Part shown: positions 35,373 to 44,339 of the stretch, in pieces
Layout of the letters: each line of letters starts with the position of its first letter
How positions within the stretch are numbered: the first letter of the stretch is position 1
NCBI GenBank assembly: GCA_029257385.1
Contig: JARIBS010000084.1
Coordinates: 1 to 47,187 of the forward strand
DNA length: 47,187 nt
Direction of reading: 5' to 3'
Origin: Thiorhodococcus sp.
Lineage (GTDB): Bacteria > Pseudomonadota > Gammaproteobacteria > Chromatiales > Chromatiaceae
Program-made: the position numbers and the translations under genes
The notes under the pieces: model-generated
What the model was told of the DNA's origin: nothing
The model's input: only the letters and a program-made list of their open reading frames with translations
Databases searched by the model: none

Positions 35373-36830
35373 ATGCCCCCCGATCTCACCAGCGCGCAAA
35401 TGCTGCGCATCTTCAATGAGGCTAGCCGAACGGTCTCGCATGAGTACAGTGACCTCGCCTTGAACTGTCGTGAGGGTCGCCTGCCCGAGGGGCTCAACGG
35501 CGTGCTCTATTGCAACGGTCCAGGCCGACTCGAGCGGGGAGGGCAGCCCTATGGCCATCTGTTCGACGGCGATGGGCATCTCCAACGCCTGGCATTCGAC
35601 GCCGGTCAGGTGCGCTATACCAATCGCTTCGTGCGGACCCAGGGGTTTATGGCGGAGGAGGCGGCGGGTCGGCTACTCTATCGTGGTCTGGGCACCAATC
35701 TGCCCGGAGGGATGCGAGCCAATCTGCTGCGTCTGACGGTCAAGAACGTCGCCAACACCAATGTGATCCTCTGCGCCGGTCGGCTGCTGGCGCTCTGGGA
35801 GGGCGGGCTACCACACAGCTTGATCCCGGAAACGCTAGAGACCCTGGGCACTGACGATTTCGGCGGACGGCTGCTCAATCGCTTCTCCTGGCTCGATCGC
35901 CAACTCTCGGCGGTGCTGCCGTTCTCGGCCCATCCCTGTCTGGACGAAGACACCGGAGAGCTTCACAATTTCGGGTTGCTGCTCGGTCGCAAGCCCCGCC
36001 TGATGCTCTATCGCATCGGCACCGACGGCACCATGGCCGAACCCCTAACCCACACCCTGGAGCGCCCGAGCTTTATCCACAGTTTCCTGCTCACCCGCCG
36101 TTATTGGGTGTTTCTGCTCCCGCGTGTGGATTTCGATATCCCCCGCTCGCTGTTGGGGCTTTCGACCTGGGCGGCGTCGCTGCATATCGCCACCGATCGG
36201 CCCATGGATATCTTGCTGATCCCGCGTGACGGCGGACCGGCGCGTACCCTCGAAGCCCCACCGGGGTTCGTCTTCCACATCGTGCATGGCTATGATCGCG
36301 ATGACGGCGCGGTGGTTATGGATGTGGTGCATTACCGGGATTTCCCGCCGTTGGACCGGCTCGATGTCGTGCTCTCCCCGGACAACCCGCACGCGCCGCC
36401 GCAACTCATGCGCCTGAGCGTCGATCCCCTGGCTGGCACCTGCCGGACGCAGCCCCTGAGCGACTGTCCCACCGAGCTTCCCAGGGTCGCGCCGGGCGGA
36501 TTCGGCCAGCCCCGGCGCTATATCTTCAGCATCGGCGCGCCCGCCGGTCGCCGCGCCTATTATCTGACCTGCATCCAGCGGGTGGATACCGAGACGGGCG
36601 AGCGCATTCATCGAGACTTCAGCCCGGATCTACCCGGCGAGCCGATCCCGGTCTCTGATGGAGACGCAGAGACCGCATGGCTGCTGACACTGGTCTATCG
36701 CGCCGAGACCCGTCTTACCGAGCTGGTTATCCTGAACGCAGAGGATTTGGCCATCCGGGCCGTGGTGTCGCTACCCCATGCGGTCCCGCCGGGGCTTCAT
36801 GGAAACTGGGTGAGTCAAAGCACCGGATAG
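35373..36830 (+). CDS. Carotenoid cleavage oxygenase family protein
   Basis: A 485-residue member of the RPE65/carotenoid oxygenase family, seven-bladed propeller enzymes with a non-heme Fe(II) held by four histidines. All four are seen: His187 in SAHPCLD, His236 in SFIHSFLL, His302 in FVFHIVHGYD and His476 in GLHGNWV. The N-terminal LNGVLYCNGPGRLERGG and YGHLFDGDGHL segments are family hallmarks. Substrates could be carotenoids, apocarotenoids or stilbene-like phenols; the sequence does not decide. No signal peptide is evident. A purple bacterium makes carotenoids for its antenna complexes, so a role in carotenoid turnover is plausible but unproven. No other carotenoid gene lies in the window. 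It is followed after about 120 bp by an unrelated transporter gene. Confidence 0.93.
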   Translation: MPPDLTSAQMLRIFNEASRTVSHEYSDLALNCREGRLPEGLNGVLYCNGPGRLERGGQPYGHLFDGDGHLQRLAFDAGQVRYTNRFVRTQGFMAEEAAGRLLYRGLGTNLPGGMRANLLRLTVKNVANTNVILCAGRLLALWEGGLPHSLIPETLETLGTDDFGGRLLNRFSWLDRQLSAVLPFSAHPCLDEDTGELHNFGLLLGRKPRLMLYRIGTDGTMAEPLTHTLERPSFIHSFLLTRRYWVFLLPRVDFDIPRSLLGLSTWAASLHIATDRPMDILLIPRDGGPARTLEAPPGFVFHIVHGYDRDDGAVVMDVVHYRDFPPLDRLDVVLSPDNPHAPPQLMRLSVDPLAGTCRTQPLSDCPTELPRVAPGGFGQPRRYIFSIGAPAGRRAYYLTCIQRVDTETGERIHRDFSPDLPGEPIPVSDGDAETAWLLTLVYRAETRLTELVILNAEDLAIRAVVSLPHAVPPGLHGNWVSQSTG

Positions 36831-36950
36831 GCGCGCAGTCCTCGTCGCGCACGGGCGAAGACCATCGAGACTGCTGGCTTGTGACCTGACCCGGCTTCGC
36901 GGAAAATGGCAGCCGTTTGCAACGCACCACTCAGCGACGGGCACGCCTCT

Positions 36951-38366
36951 ATGCCGGAACAGCGAAGCTCCATCCACGGCCAGTGGTCGTCCCGCTTTAT
37001 CTTTATGCTCGCCGCGATCGGATCGGCGGTTGGGCTTGGGAACATCTGGAAGTTTCCCTACATCGCCGGTGAGAATGGCGGCGGTGCCTTCGTGCTGGTC
37101 TATCTCTGCTGTATCGCCCTGATCGGCGCACCCATCATGATGGCCGAGATCCTCCTGGGCCGCCGCGGGCGGCGTAGCCCGATCAACACCATGCGCGTGC
37201 TGGTGCGCGAGGAGCGGGCGCATCGCGCCTGGTCGCTGCTGGGTTGGGGCGGTGTTATCACCGGGTTCCTGATCCTGTCGTACTACAGCGTGATCGCCGG
37301 CTGGGCGCTGGCCTATGTGTTCCGCGCGGCGGCCGGAACCTTTATGGGCGTCGACGCCGAAACCGTTGTCGCACAGTTCGAGGGGCTGCTGAGTTCGCCT
37401 GGATCCGTGCTCGCCTGGCACACCATCTTCATGGTGATGACCATGGTGGTGGTCGCACGCGGTGTTCGGGGCGGCCTGGAGATGGCAGTGACCTTTCTCA
37501 TGCCGGCGCTGTTCGTGCTGCTACTGATCCTGGTCGGCTATGCCATGAGTCTCGGGGCCTTTGAGCAAGGGTTCAACTTTCTGTTCAATCTGAATTTTGG
37601 CAAGGTCTTTCAGGTCTGCGAGACGGGCGCGAGCGGTGTCGAACAGTGCCGTTTCACCGGTGAGCCCATGCTGATCGCCCTCGGGCATGCCTTCTTTACG
37701 CTGAGTCTCGGCATGGGTGCGATCATGGTCTATGGCTCCTATATGCCAGGCAAGACGTCAATCGCCAGTGCCACGCTGGTCATCGTGGCCGCAGATACAA
37801 TCGTGGCGCTGCTGGCCGGATTGGCGATTTTCCCCATCGTGTTCGCCAACGGACTCGAACCTGCAGCCGGTCCAGGGTTGATCTTCCAGACTCTGCCGAT
37901 CGCCTTTGGTGCCATGTCGGGGGGGCAGTTCTTCGGTACGCTGTTTTTCGTGCTGTTGGTGTTCGCCGCCTGGTCCTCGGCGATCTCGATCATCGAGCCG
38001 ACGGTCGCCTGGCTGGTCGAGAATCACGGCATGCGGCGGGTTCCGGCCGCGGCCCTGGTCGGGATACTCGCTTGGTTCCTCGGTATCGGCACGGTGCTGT
38101 CGTTTAATCTTCTCTCGGGCGAGGAATTCCAACTCTTTGGCAAAACGCTGTTTGATCTGATCGACTATCTGACGGCGAATATTCTGCTGCCGCTCGGAGG
38201 CTTGTGCATCGCCCTGTTCACCGGGTGGGTGATGTCGCGCGCCTCCTCGCTTGATGAGCTGGGCATGCGCGACGGTATCGGCTACCGGACCTGGCGGTTT
38301 CTGCTGCGTTATATCTCGCCGCTGCTGGTGCTGATTGTGTTCTTCAACGCGATCGGCCTGCTCTGA
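36951..38366 (+). CDS. Neurotransmitter:sodium symporter (NSS/SNF) family transporter
   Basis: A 471-residue LeuT-type sodium-dependent transporter with about eleven to twelve transmembrane helices. The unwound TM1 motif GSAVGLGNIWKFPYIAGENGGGAF is characteristic, as are SYYSVIAGWALAYVFRA and the TM6 region LSLGMGAIMVYGSYM. The substrate is probably an amino acid, but which one is unknown. I prefer ATG 36951 (MPEQRSSIHGQWSSRF) since family members typically begin shortly before IHGQWSSR; an in-frame ATG at 36906 would add 15 residues. The gene ends 46 bp before the dedA-type gene. Confidence 0.94.
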   Translation: MPEQRSSIHGQWSSRFIFMLAAIGSAVGLGNIWKFPYIAGENGGGAFVLVYLCCIALIGAPIMMAEILLGRRGRRSPINTMRVLVREERAHRAWSLLGWGGVITGFLILSYYSVIAGWALAYVFRAAAGTFMGVDAETVVAQFEGLLSSPGSVLAWHTIFMVMTMVVVARGVRGGLEMAVTFLMPALFVLLLILVGYAMSLGAFEQGFNFLFNLNFGKVFQVCETGASGVEQCRFTGEPMLIALGHAFFTLSLGMGAIMVYGSYMPGKTSIASATLVIVAADTIVALLAGLAIFPIVFANGLEPAAGPGLIFQTLPIAFGAMSGGQFFGTLFFVLLVFAAWSSAISIIEPTVAWLVENHGMRRVPAAALVGILAWFLGIGTVLSFNLLSGEEFQLFGKTLFDLIDYLTANILLPLGGLCIALFTGWVMSRASSLDELGMRDGIGYRTWRFLLRYISPLLVLIVFFNAIGLL

Positions 38367-38412
38367 GCGGGTCTGATCGCTTCTGATCCTGAAATTTACG
38401 CAACGAGGTCTC

Positions 38413-39030
38413 ATGGAGATATTGCACGCATTCATCGACTGGATTCTGATCACCGTCGAGGGCTGGGGGTATGCCGGCATCTTTGTCCTGATGGCGATGG
38501 AGTCCACGGTCCTCCCGGTGCCGAGCGAGCTGGTACTGATTCCGGCCGGTTATCTCGCCTACCAGGGCGAGATGGGTTTGCTACCGATCCTGCTCGCCTC
38601 GACCATCGGCAGCCTGTTCGGTGCCTCGCTCAACTACGGCTTCGCGCTCTTGGTCGGGCGGCCTTTCATTGAGCGTTATGGTCGCTATTTCTTCGTGCGC
38701 CCACCGCTGCTGCACAAGACCGATGTCTTCTTTGCAAAACACGGTGCGGTCTCGACTTTCACCGGCCGTCTGATCCCCGGTATCCGCCACCTCATCTCGC
38801 TCCCGGCCGGGCTGTGTCGGATGAAGTTCACCACCTTCGCCCTCTATACCAGTCTCGGCGCTGGACTCTGGTCGGTGGTTCTCATCGCGCTCGGGTACTT
38901 CATCGGCGGCAACGAGCGGCTCCTCCAGGACAATTTACCGCTGGTCACCATCGCCGTGCTGGCATTCGTCGGTATGACGCTGGTGGGATATTACATCTGG
39001 CAGCGGCGGCAGCCGAAGGTCGCTAAGTGA
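38413..39030 (+). CDS. DedA-family (VTT domain) membrane protein
   Basis: A 205-residue inner-membrane protein of the DedA family, some members of which flip undecaprenyl phosphate or phospholipids. Typical features are the acidic residue in MAMESTVLPVPSELVLIPAG, the re-entrant region ASLNYGFALLVGRPFIERYG, and FTGRLIPGIRHLISLPAGL with its conserved Arg residues. Length and about five helices fit the family. The start has ACGAGG upstream. A C55-P flippase role would fit the cell-wall theme but is not shown by the sequence. Confidence 0.93.
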   Translation: MEILHAFIDWILITVEGWGYAGIFVLMAMESTVLPVPSELVLIPAGYLAYQGEMGLLPILLASTIGSLFGASLNYGFALLVGRPFIERYGRYFFVRPPLLHKTDVFFAKHGAVSTFTGRLIPGIRHLISLPAGLCRMKFTTFALYTSLGAGLWSVVLIALGYFIGGNERLLQDNLPLVTIAVLAFVGMTLVGYYIWQRRQPKVAK

Positions 39031-39067
39031 GTTGAGGCGGCAGCGGCCCGCGCGGGTGCACTCCGGC

Positions 39068-39706
39068 TCAATCGGCCGCGATCTCGATCAGCACCTCGTT
39101 GCGACGCAGGAAACCGGGCGTGAAGGGGTCGTTGTAGTAGGCATAGGTCGGGGCGTTTGTGGCGCTCAGATTCTGCTCGTCCATCCAAGCTCGCAAGGCG
39201 CCCTCGCGCTCGGCGATTAGCTCATCCGTCGCCCGGCCGCTGAAGCGCACCGCCGCGATGCGCTGTGGCGGCACCTCGCGCAGTTGTACGTCGGCGTCGC
39301 CCGGTTGCGGGAGCGTTTGCACCGTATAGGTGGCGGGCATGATGAAGCGCACTCGCCACTCGCCGCTATCCGTCTCGGCCTGGGTGACGGGCACCGTCAT
39401 GGCGATCTGCTCGTCCGGTTGCTGAACGACCGGCGCGGTCATGGCGACGCGATCGCCCGCGCGCTCTTTGGCGAAAATATACCCCGCAAGCGGCGAGAAG
39501 CCTGCGCTCAGGGCCGCCTTGCGATCACCGGTGCGGGTGACTTCAGCAACGATGAGCGCGGGATATTGGCGGACCTCGAACCGGTCGTCCGCGCGCACCA
39601 CCTCGTAGTCTGGCGTCTCCACGTTCTGGATCACGAAAACGAAGACCGCCATGGCAGTGATCGCGAGCAGGACGAGCGAGGCGAGAACAATGAGCACTAT
39701 TTTCAT
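39068..39706 (-). CDS. SOUL-type heme-binding family protein, membrane-anchored
   Basis: A 212-residue protein with an N-terminal transmembrane segment (about 3-27) and a SOUL domain. The domain shows YEVVRADDRFEVRQYPALIVAEV, GFSPLAGYIFAKERAGDRVAMTAPVVQQ, the PATYTVQTLPQPGDADVQLREVPPQRIAAVRFSG region (in which single motifs are typical of the family) and the final NDPFTPGFLRRNEVLIEI. SOUL proteins bind heme or tetrapyrroles in animals; the bacterial role is unknown. The start codon has no Shine-Dalgarno sequence: a GTCAGTT tandem repeat lies directly upstream. It is convergent with the dedA-type gene. Confidence 0.92.
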   Translation of the reverse strand: MKIVLIVLASLVLLAITAMAVFVFVIQNVETPDYEVVRADDRFEVRQYPALIVAEVTRTGDRKAALSAGFSPLAGYIFAKERAGDRVAMTAPVVQQPDEQIAMTVPVTQAETDSGEWRVRFIMPATYTVQTLPQPGDADVQLREVPPQRIAAVRFSGRATDELIAEREGALRAWMDEQNLSATNAPTYAYYNDPFTPGFLRRNEVLIEIAAD

Positions 39707-39708
39707 AA

Positions 39709-39735
39709 GTCAGTTGTCAGTTGTCAGTTGTCAGT
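39709..39735. repeat. Heptamer tandem repeat (GTCAGTT)3.9 abutting the SOUL start codon
   Basis: Three perfect GTCAGTT units plus GTCAGT run from 39709 to 39735. On the coding strand of the SOUL gene the unit reads AACTGAC, and the array ends 2 bp before the ATG (39706-39704), so it occupies the place of the ribosome-binding site. Confidence 0.9.
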
Positions 39736-39832
39736 GGGCAGATTTTCTCTGCGCGGCGACTCAGGAGGCAGTCGCTTCCTGAAAACCCCGTGGATTATGT
39801 CCATTCTCTCCGCATTGTCAGCGTGATGTCTT

Positions 39833-42800
39833 TTAACGGGGCTTTTCAATAGCTGGCCCAGTATGCCTCATCGCGCTCCAGAATTGGCTCATCCACGCAT
39901 GCGCACTTTCGTGCAGTGAGAGCAACGCGGGGGTGAAGATGAGCACCAGGACGGTGGCGAAGCTGATGCCGAAGGCCAGCGAAACCGCCATCGGGATCAG
40001 GAACTGGGCCTGTAGACTGGTCTCGAAGATCAGCGGTCCGAGACTGGCTACGGTGGTGACCGAGGTCAGGAGCATGGCGCGCAGACGCGATACCGCAGCC
40101 TCGATCAGGGCCGGTTCGATGTCCATCCCGGTCTCGCGCAGCTCATGATACATGCTCACCAGGATGATGGCGTTGTTGACCACGATCCCCGCGAGTCCGA
40201 ACAGCCCAAACAGCGACAGGAGTGTCAGGTCCAGGCCGAGAATCCAATGCCCGGCGATGGCCCCGACCAGGCCGAGCGGGATGGCCGTCATCACCACCAG
40301 GGGCCAGCCCCAACTGCCGAAGACGGCGGCCAACAGCATGTAGATGATGCTCAGACCCAGGATCAGACCCAGACGCATGTCGCCTAGGGTCTCGCGCTGA
40401 TCAGCGGCGGCGCCCTCGAAACTGTAGTCGATGCCGTACTGCAGCGCCAGTCGTGGCAGGAGTTCTCGCGACAGCGCCTCTTGCACATTGCCCGAGGTGT
40501 TGAGCGCACGATCGATGTCGGCTGAGACCTCCACCGCCATGCGTCCGTCGGCATGACGCAGCACCTCGAAACCACGCCGGGTCTGCCAGGACGCGACCGT
40601 GGTGAGCGGCACGAAGCTGGCGTCCGGTGCGCGGATGAGCAATTGCTCCAGCGCGCTGAGCCGGGTGCGCTCCGCGCGCGGCAGCAGGACACGCACCTCC
40701 AGCTCGTCCTGTCCGACCTGCACCAGTTGCGCCAGATGTCCGTCGAAGGCGGCGCGCAACTGCCTGCCGAGCAGCTCGGTGGTCAGACCCAGCGCCTGCC
40801 CGGCGGGGGTGAGCCGGTAGATGAGTTGCTCACGCCCATAGGGCATATCGTCGAGCATCTCCGAGACGCCGGGGACACTCCCGAGGCTTTGGGAGAGTTC
40901 CAGCGCGGCCTCTTTGAGCTTGGTCGCATCATCGCCGCTGAAGCGCACCGTGAGGTCGCGCCCAGGCGGTCCGGCGCGACGCGCGGAGATCACCAGACTT
41001 TCGAGTCCGGCGGGCATGCTTATATTGTTGCGCCAGGCGGCCAGGAAGCCTTCGTTGCGCACCTCGCGCTGCTCCGAAGGCACGAGTTGCACCAAGATCG
41101 AAGCGAGCTGGTCACCCGCCGCCCCGCCACCGAAACCCACCGACACGAGCCCGCCCAGACGCGCAACACCGGCCTCGACGATATCACCGCCGAATTGCTG
41201 CTCAGTCTTGAGCAGGGCGCGCTCCATCTCGTCGAGAAAGGCTTGGCTGCGCTCGCGCGGGGTTCCGGCGACGAAGGTCGCGTTGGCGAAGACGATCTGC
41301 GACTCGGGCGTGGGAAAGAACACGAACTGGACGCGCCCGCCGACAAGCAAGCCAACGGCGACGAGCGTCAGTACCGCCACCAGACTGACGGTCACACCGC
41401 GCCAATGCAGCGCCCAGGTCACCAACGGACGATAGGCATTGTCGCGGAAACGGTCGAACCCGTCGTTCACACGCTGGCGCCAACGCGGGACGGTCGTTGC
41501 AGTATGGTGCTCGAAGGCGCTACGCAGATGCGCCGGCATCACCAGAAAGACCTCCAGCAGCGAAGCCATCAGGACCATGATAGCGACAAAGGGGATGTCG
41601 CCCAGGATGTTGCCCATGATCCCGCCGACGACAATCAGGGGTAGAAACGCCGCCACCGTGGTCAGGGCCGAGGCCACCACCGGCCAGAACATGCGCCGCG
41701 CCCCGGCGATCGCCGCGTCGGTCGGAGACAGTCCCTCTTGAAAGCGCGTCTGGGCATGCTCGCCGACCACGATGGCGTCGTCGTTGATGATGCCCAGCGT
41801 CAGCAGCAGCCCGAAGAGGCTCATCATGTTGATGGTGCCGCCGAACGCCCAGAGCAGCGCCAGCGCGGCCATATAAGCGGTCGGGATGCCCATGGCGACC
41901 CAGAACGCGACCCGCCCGGGCAGGAACACGAACAGCAGCAGCAAAACCAGGGTCAGACCCTGGAGACCGTTGTGGATCAGCAGGTCGATGCGATCCTTGA
42001 TGACCTCCCACTGCGCATCGAAGACCATCAGCTCGATGGTTGGCGGCAGGGTCGAACGGGTGTCGTCGAGCCAGTCCTCAAACAGCTTGGCGGCCTTCAG
42101 CGAGTGGCCCTGCTCGGCGCGCTGGACCAGCAGTTCGACCGTTGCGGGTCGGTCGGGCGCGGCCTCGACGGCTTCGTCGACCACGATGGACGACAGGGCC
42201 AGACTCGCCGGTCGCGCCTCACGCACGATAGTTGCGACATCGCCCAGACGGACCAGACCGCGCGCATCGCTGACGATGGCCAGATCCTCGAAGGCCATCG
42301 GCTCGCGACGTTGTTCGAGCGCGCGCAGCTCGCGCGCGCCATCGGCCTCACCGGCGATACCGGAGGGGATGTCGCGCGCCAGCCGGGCGACCTGCTCGCC
42401 GATTCCATCGAGCGACAGGCTCAGCGTTTCGAGCGCCCGACCCGGCACCTCGATGGCGATACGCTCCTCGGGCAGACCGGAGATGTCGACCCGGTCGATT
42501 CCGCGTGCAAGCAGCTCGCGCTCGAATTGGCGAATCCAGGGTCTGAGATCCGCCAGACTCGGTCCCGAGACCATCAGCCGAGCGACCGATTCGTAGCGCG
42601 AGAACCGGCTGACCTGGGGTGTTTCGGCTTCTTGAGGAAGATTGCGGAACTCGTCGACCCGCTGGCGCACCTGATCGAGTGCGAGCAGGGGGTCGGCGCC
42701 ATCCTGGAGTTCGAGCGACAGACTGGCGATGCCCTGACTGGCGGTCGAAGTCAGTTTTTTGAGATCGTCGACCGTTTTGAGGCGCTCCTCCAACGGGATC

Positions 42801-42997
42801 ACGATGCCGCTTTCGACATCTTCCGCCGAGGCGCCGCTCCAGACCACGCGCACCGATACCACGTCCAGCGCGAAGGTCGGGAAAAACTGAACATTCATCC
42901 GCGTCAGAGCAATTGCGCCCAGGATGAACATCAGCCCCATCAGCAGGTTGGCGATTAGCCGATGGCGTGCGAAGACTGTGATCAAACCGTCGCTCAC
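39833..42997 (-). CDS. RND-family efflux transporter permease (AcrB-like)
   Basis: A 1054-residue inner-membrane proton-driven pump subunit with twelve transmembrane helices and two large periplasmic loops. The proton-relay pair Asp406-Asp407 is in LGIINDDAIVVGEH, matching Asp407-Asp408 of AcrB. In TM10 the position of AcrB Lys940 reads Asn (GIVVNNAIILVSM), a change common in non-AcrB branches of the family. The N-terminal ARHRLIANLLMGLMFILGAIA and the QFFPTF segment fit the drug/hydrophobe exporters. The substrate is unknown. It overlaps the adaptor gene by 4 bp. No outer-membrane factor gene is adjacent, so a TolC-like protein encoded elsewhere must complete the pump. Confidence 0.95.
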   Translation of the reverse strand: MSDGLITVFARHRLIANLLMGLMFILGAIALTRMNVQFFPTFALDVVSVRVVWSGASAEDVESGIVIPLEERLKTVDDLKKLTSTASQGIASLSLELQDGADPLLALDQVRQRVDEFRNLPQEAETPQVSRFSRYESVARLMVSGPSLADLRPWIRQFERELLARGIDRVDISGLPEERIAIEVPGRALETLSLSLDGIGEQVARLARDIPSGIAGEADGARELRALEQRREPMAFEDLAIVSDARGLVRLGDVATIVREARPASLALSSIVVDEAVEAAPDRPATVELLVQRAEQGHSLKAAKLFEDWLDDTRSTLPPTIELMVFDAQWEVIKDRIDLLIHNGLQGLTLVLLLLFVFLPGRVAFWVAMGIPTAYMAALALLWAFGGTINMMSLFGLLLTLGIINDDAIVVGEHAQTRFQEGLSPTDAAIAGARRMFWPVVASALTTVAAFLPLIVVGGIMGNILGDIPFVAIMVLMASLLEVFLVMPAHLRSAFEHHTATTVPRWRQRVNDGFDRFRDNAYRPLVTWALHWRGVTVSLVAVLTLVAVGLLVGGRVQFVFFPTPESQIVFANATFVAGTPRERSQAFLDEMERALLKTEQQFGGDIVEAGVARLGGLVSVGFGGGAAGDQLASILVQLVPSEQREVRNEGFLAAWRNNISMPAGLESLVISARRAGPPGRDLTVRFSGDDATKLKEAALELSQSLGSVPGVSEMLDDMPYGREQLIYRLTPAGQALGLTTELLGRQLRAAFDGHLAQLVQVGQDELEVRVLLPRAERTRLSALEQLLIRAPDASFVPLTTVASWQTRRGFEVLRHADGRMAVEVSADIDRALNTSGNVQEALSRELLPRLALQYGIDYSFEGAAADQRETLGDMRLGLILGLSIIYMLLAAVFGSWGWPLVVMTAIPLGLVGAIAGHWILGLDLTLLSLFGLFGLAGIVVNNAIILVSMYHELRETGMDIEPALIEAAVSRLRAMLLTSVTTVASLGPLIFETSLQAQFLIPMAVSLAFGISFATVLVLIFTPALLSLHESAHAWMSQFWSAMRHTGPAIEKPR

Positions 42998-44187
42998 TCG
43001 ATGACCTCCACCTTGAGGCTGTCAACCGCATTGGGCAGGTGCGTGATCATGATCGGTTGATCCTGACTCAGGTCGGACGCCCGAAGCACCACCAACCCCT
43101 CGTCCGCAGGTCCGACCTGCAACTCGCCGATACGCTCAATAGTGATGCCCTTCAATCGTCCATCGGCAACCGTGAAGATGCGGTTGCCGCCATGCAAGGC
43201 GGAAAAGGGCAGGGCGATGGTGGCGTGCGCGGCGGGGCGTTGCAGATGCAAATCCACGAAGGCGCCGGGCGAGACGCGGGTCTTGGGCGTGAGCCTCAGC
43301 AGGGCGTCGACCCCACGCGCGTCGGCTTCGCCAGCGAGGCGCTCAAGCACCGCCGAGATCGCCTGTCCGGCGTGGAAGCCTTGCGCGGTCAGGTGCTCGC
43401 CCTCGTCCAGCGCCGTGCGTAGCTCTTCGCTGAAGGCGCCTGGCACCTTGGCGCGGACATACAGGCCGTCGAGCGGGTAGAAAGTCAGAATGGTCTGGTT
43501 GGGCTGGAGCTGGTCCCCGGCTGCGGCCTCGACGACGCCGACCCGTCCGTCGAAGGGGGCCTTGATGGTGCCGCGCTCGGCGTCGCGCGTGGCCTCTGCC
43601 AGGGTCGCCTCCAGCATCGAGAGCCGGGCCGGATGCGCGGCGATGGACTGTTCGCGCAGGGTCACGCCAAGTTGGGCGCGGGCATACTGCTCGCGGGCTT
43701 CGTCCACGCTGGAGATCGAGCCGAGTTTCTTCGACTGCACGGTGTCGGCGCGCTCGACGGCGACCTTTGCCAGTTCGAGCAGCTTGCGCTCCTGCTCCAG
43801 CGCCTCGCGGTCATGGAACAGTTGCAGGCGCTCCTTCTCCAGATCCGCCCGGGCCTTTTCCAGGCGCGGCTGGAGATCGCGCGGATCGAGCCGCGCCAGT
43901 ACCGTACCGGCCGCGACGCGCTGGCCATCGCGGACATTGAGTTCGAGCAGACGTCCAGCGACTGGGGCCGCAGCGCGCACGCGATCGGGCGCCTCGACAC
44001 GCCCGAAGAGCGCGAGCACCGGGTGATGCTCGGCGGGCGCGACCTGCGTGACCTCGATCCGCCAGATGCGCTCCTGCGGCTCAACAGGGGTGGGAGCGGG
44101 ACGGGTGTTTTTCAGGACCAGAAAGGCTGCCACTCCGCACAGCAGGATCAGGATGGGCAGGATACGGCGCAATATCATACGGCTCAT
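42994..44187 (-). CDS. RND efflux periplasmic adaptor (membrane fusion protein)
   Basis: A 397-residue adaptor that links the pump to an outer-membrane channel. It has an N-terminal membrane anchor (about 8-26, no lipobox Cys), a lipoyl half-motif (GRLLELNVRDGQRVAAGTVLARLDPRD, in which the V-x-D-G-x-x-V pattern is typical), an alpha-helical coiled-coil hairpin (about 112-200, with KARADLEKERLQLFHDREALEQE-type heptads), the second lipoyl half (GTIKAPFDGRVGVVEAAAGD) and a beta-barrel. It is the first gene of the two-gene operon with the permease and is divergent from the YheT-type hydrolase. Confidence 0.94.
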   Translation of the reverse strand: MSRMILRRILPILILLCGVAAFLVLKNTRPAPTPVEPQERIWRIEVTQVAPAEHHPVLALFGRVEAPDRVRAAAPVAGRLLELNVRDGQRVAAGTVLARLDPRDLQPRLEKARADLEKERLQLFHDREALEQERKLLELAKVAVERADTVQSKKLGSISSVDEAREQYARAQLGVTLREQSIAAHPARLSMLEATLAEATRDAERGTIKAPFDGRVGVVEAAAGDQLQPNQTILTFYPLDGLYVRAKVPGAFSEELRTALDEGEHLTAQGFHAGQAISAVLERLAGEADARGVDALLRLTPKTRVSPGAFVDLHLQRPAAHATIALPFSALHGGNRIFTVADGRLKGITIERIGELQVGPADEGLVVLRASDLSQDQPIMITHLPNAVDSLKVEVIE

Positions 44188-44327
44188 TTCTGTGTTTGGA
44201 GGGCAGGGCGGTTGGAAGATGCGGGGTAAGTCGTCTCAGGACAAGCGCACGATGTAACCGGGTGCTAAATTGTCGCGCGGATTGCGCTATTTTGCGTCTG
44301 CAATTGTCAGCCTTGAGCTATACGCAT

Positions 44328-44333
44328 GGAGGA
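44328..44333 (+). promoter_or_regulatory. Ribosome-binding site deciding the YheT-type hydrolase start
   Basis: GGAGGA lies 6 bp before the GTG at 44340, an optimal Shine-Dalgarno sequence. It argues against the longer in-frame reading from 44196. Confidence 0.8.
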
Positions 44334-44339
44334 ATCGCG

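Noticed and set aside
36073-36081. Perfect DnaA box TTATCCACA
   Set aside because: A single copy inside the carotenoid oxygenase gene, where it encodes part of the iron-ligand motif (IHS); no cluster of boxes, A/T-rich unwinding region or dnaA gene nearby.
41738-42958. 406-codon open frame antisense to the RND permease gene
   Set aside because: The permease frame has the proton-relay Asp pair and full length; the antisense product is of low-complexity charged type without domains.
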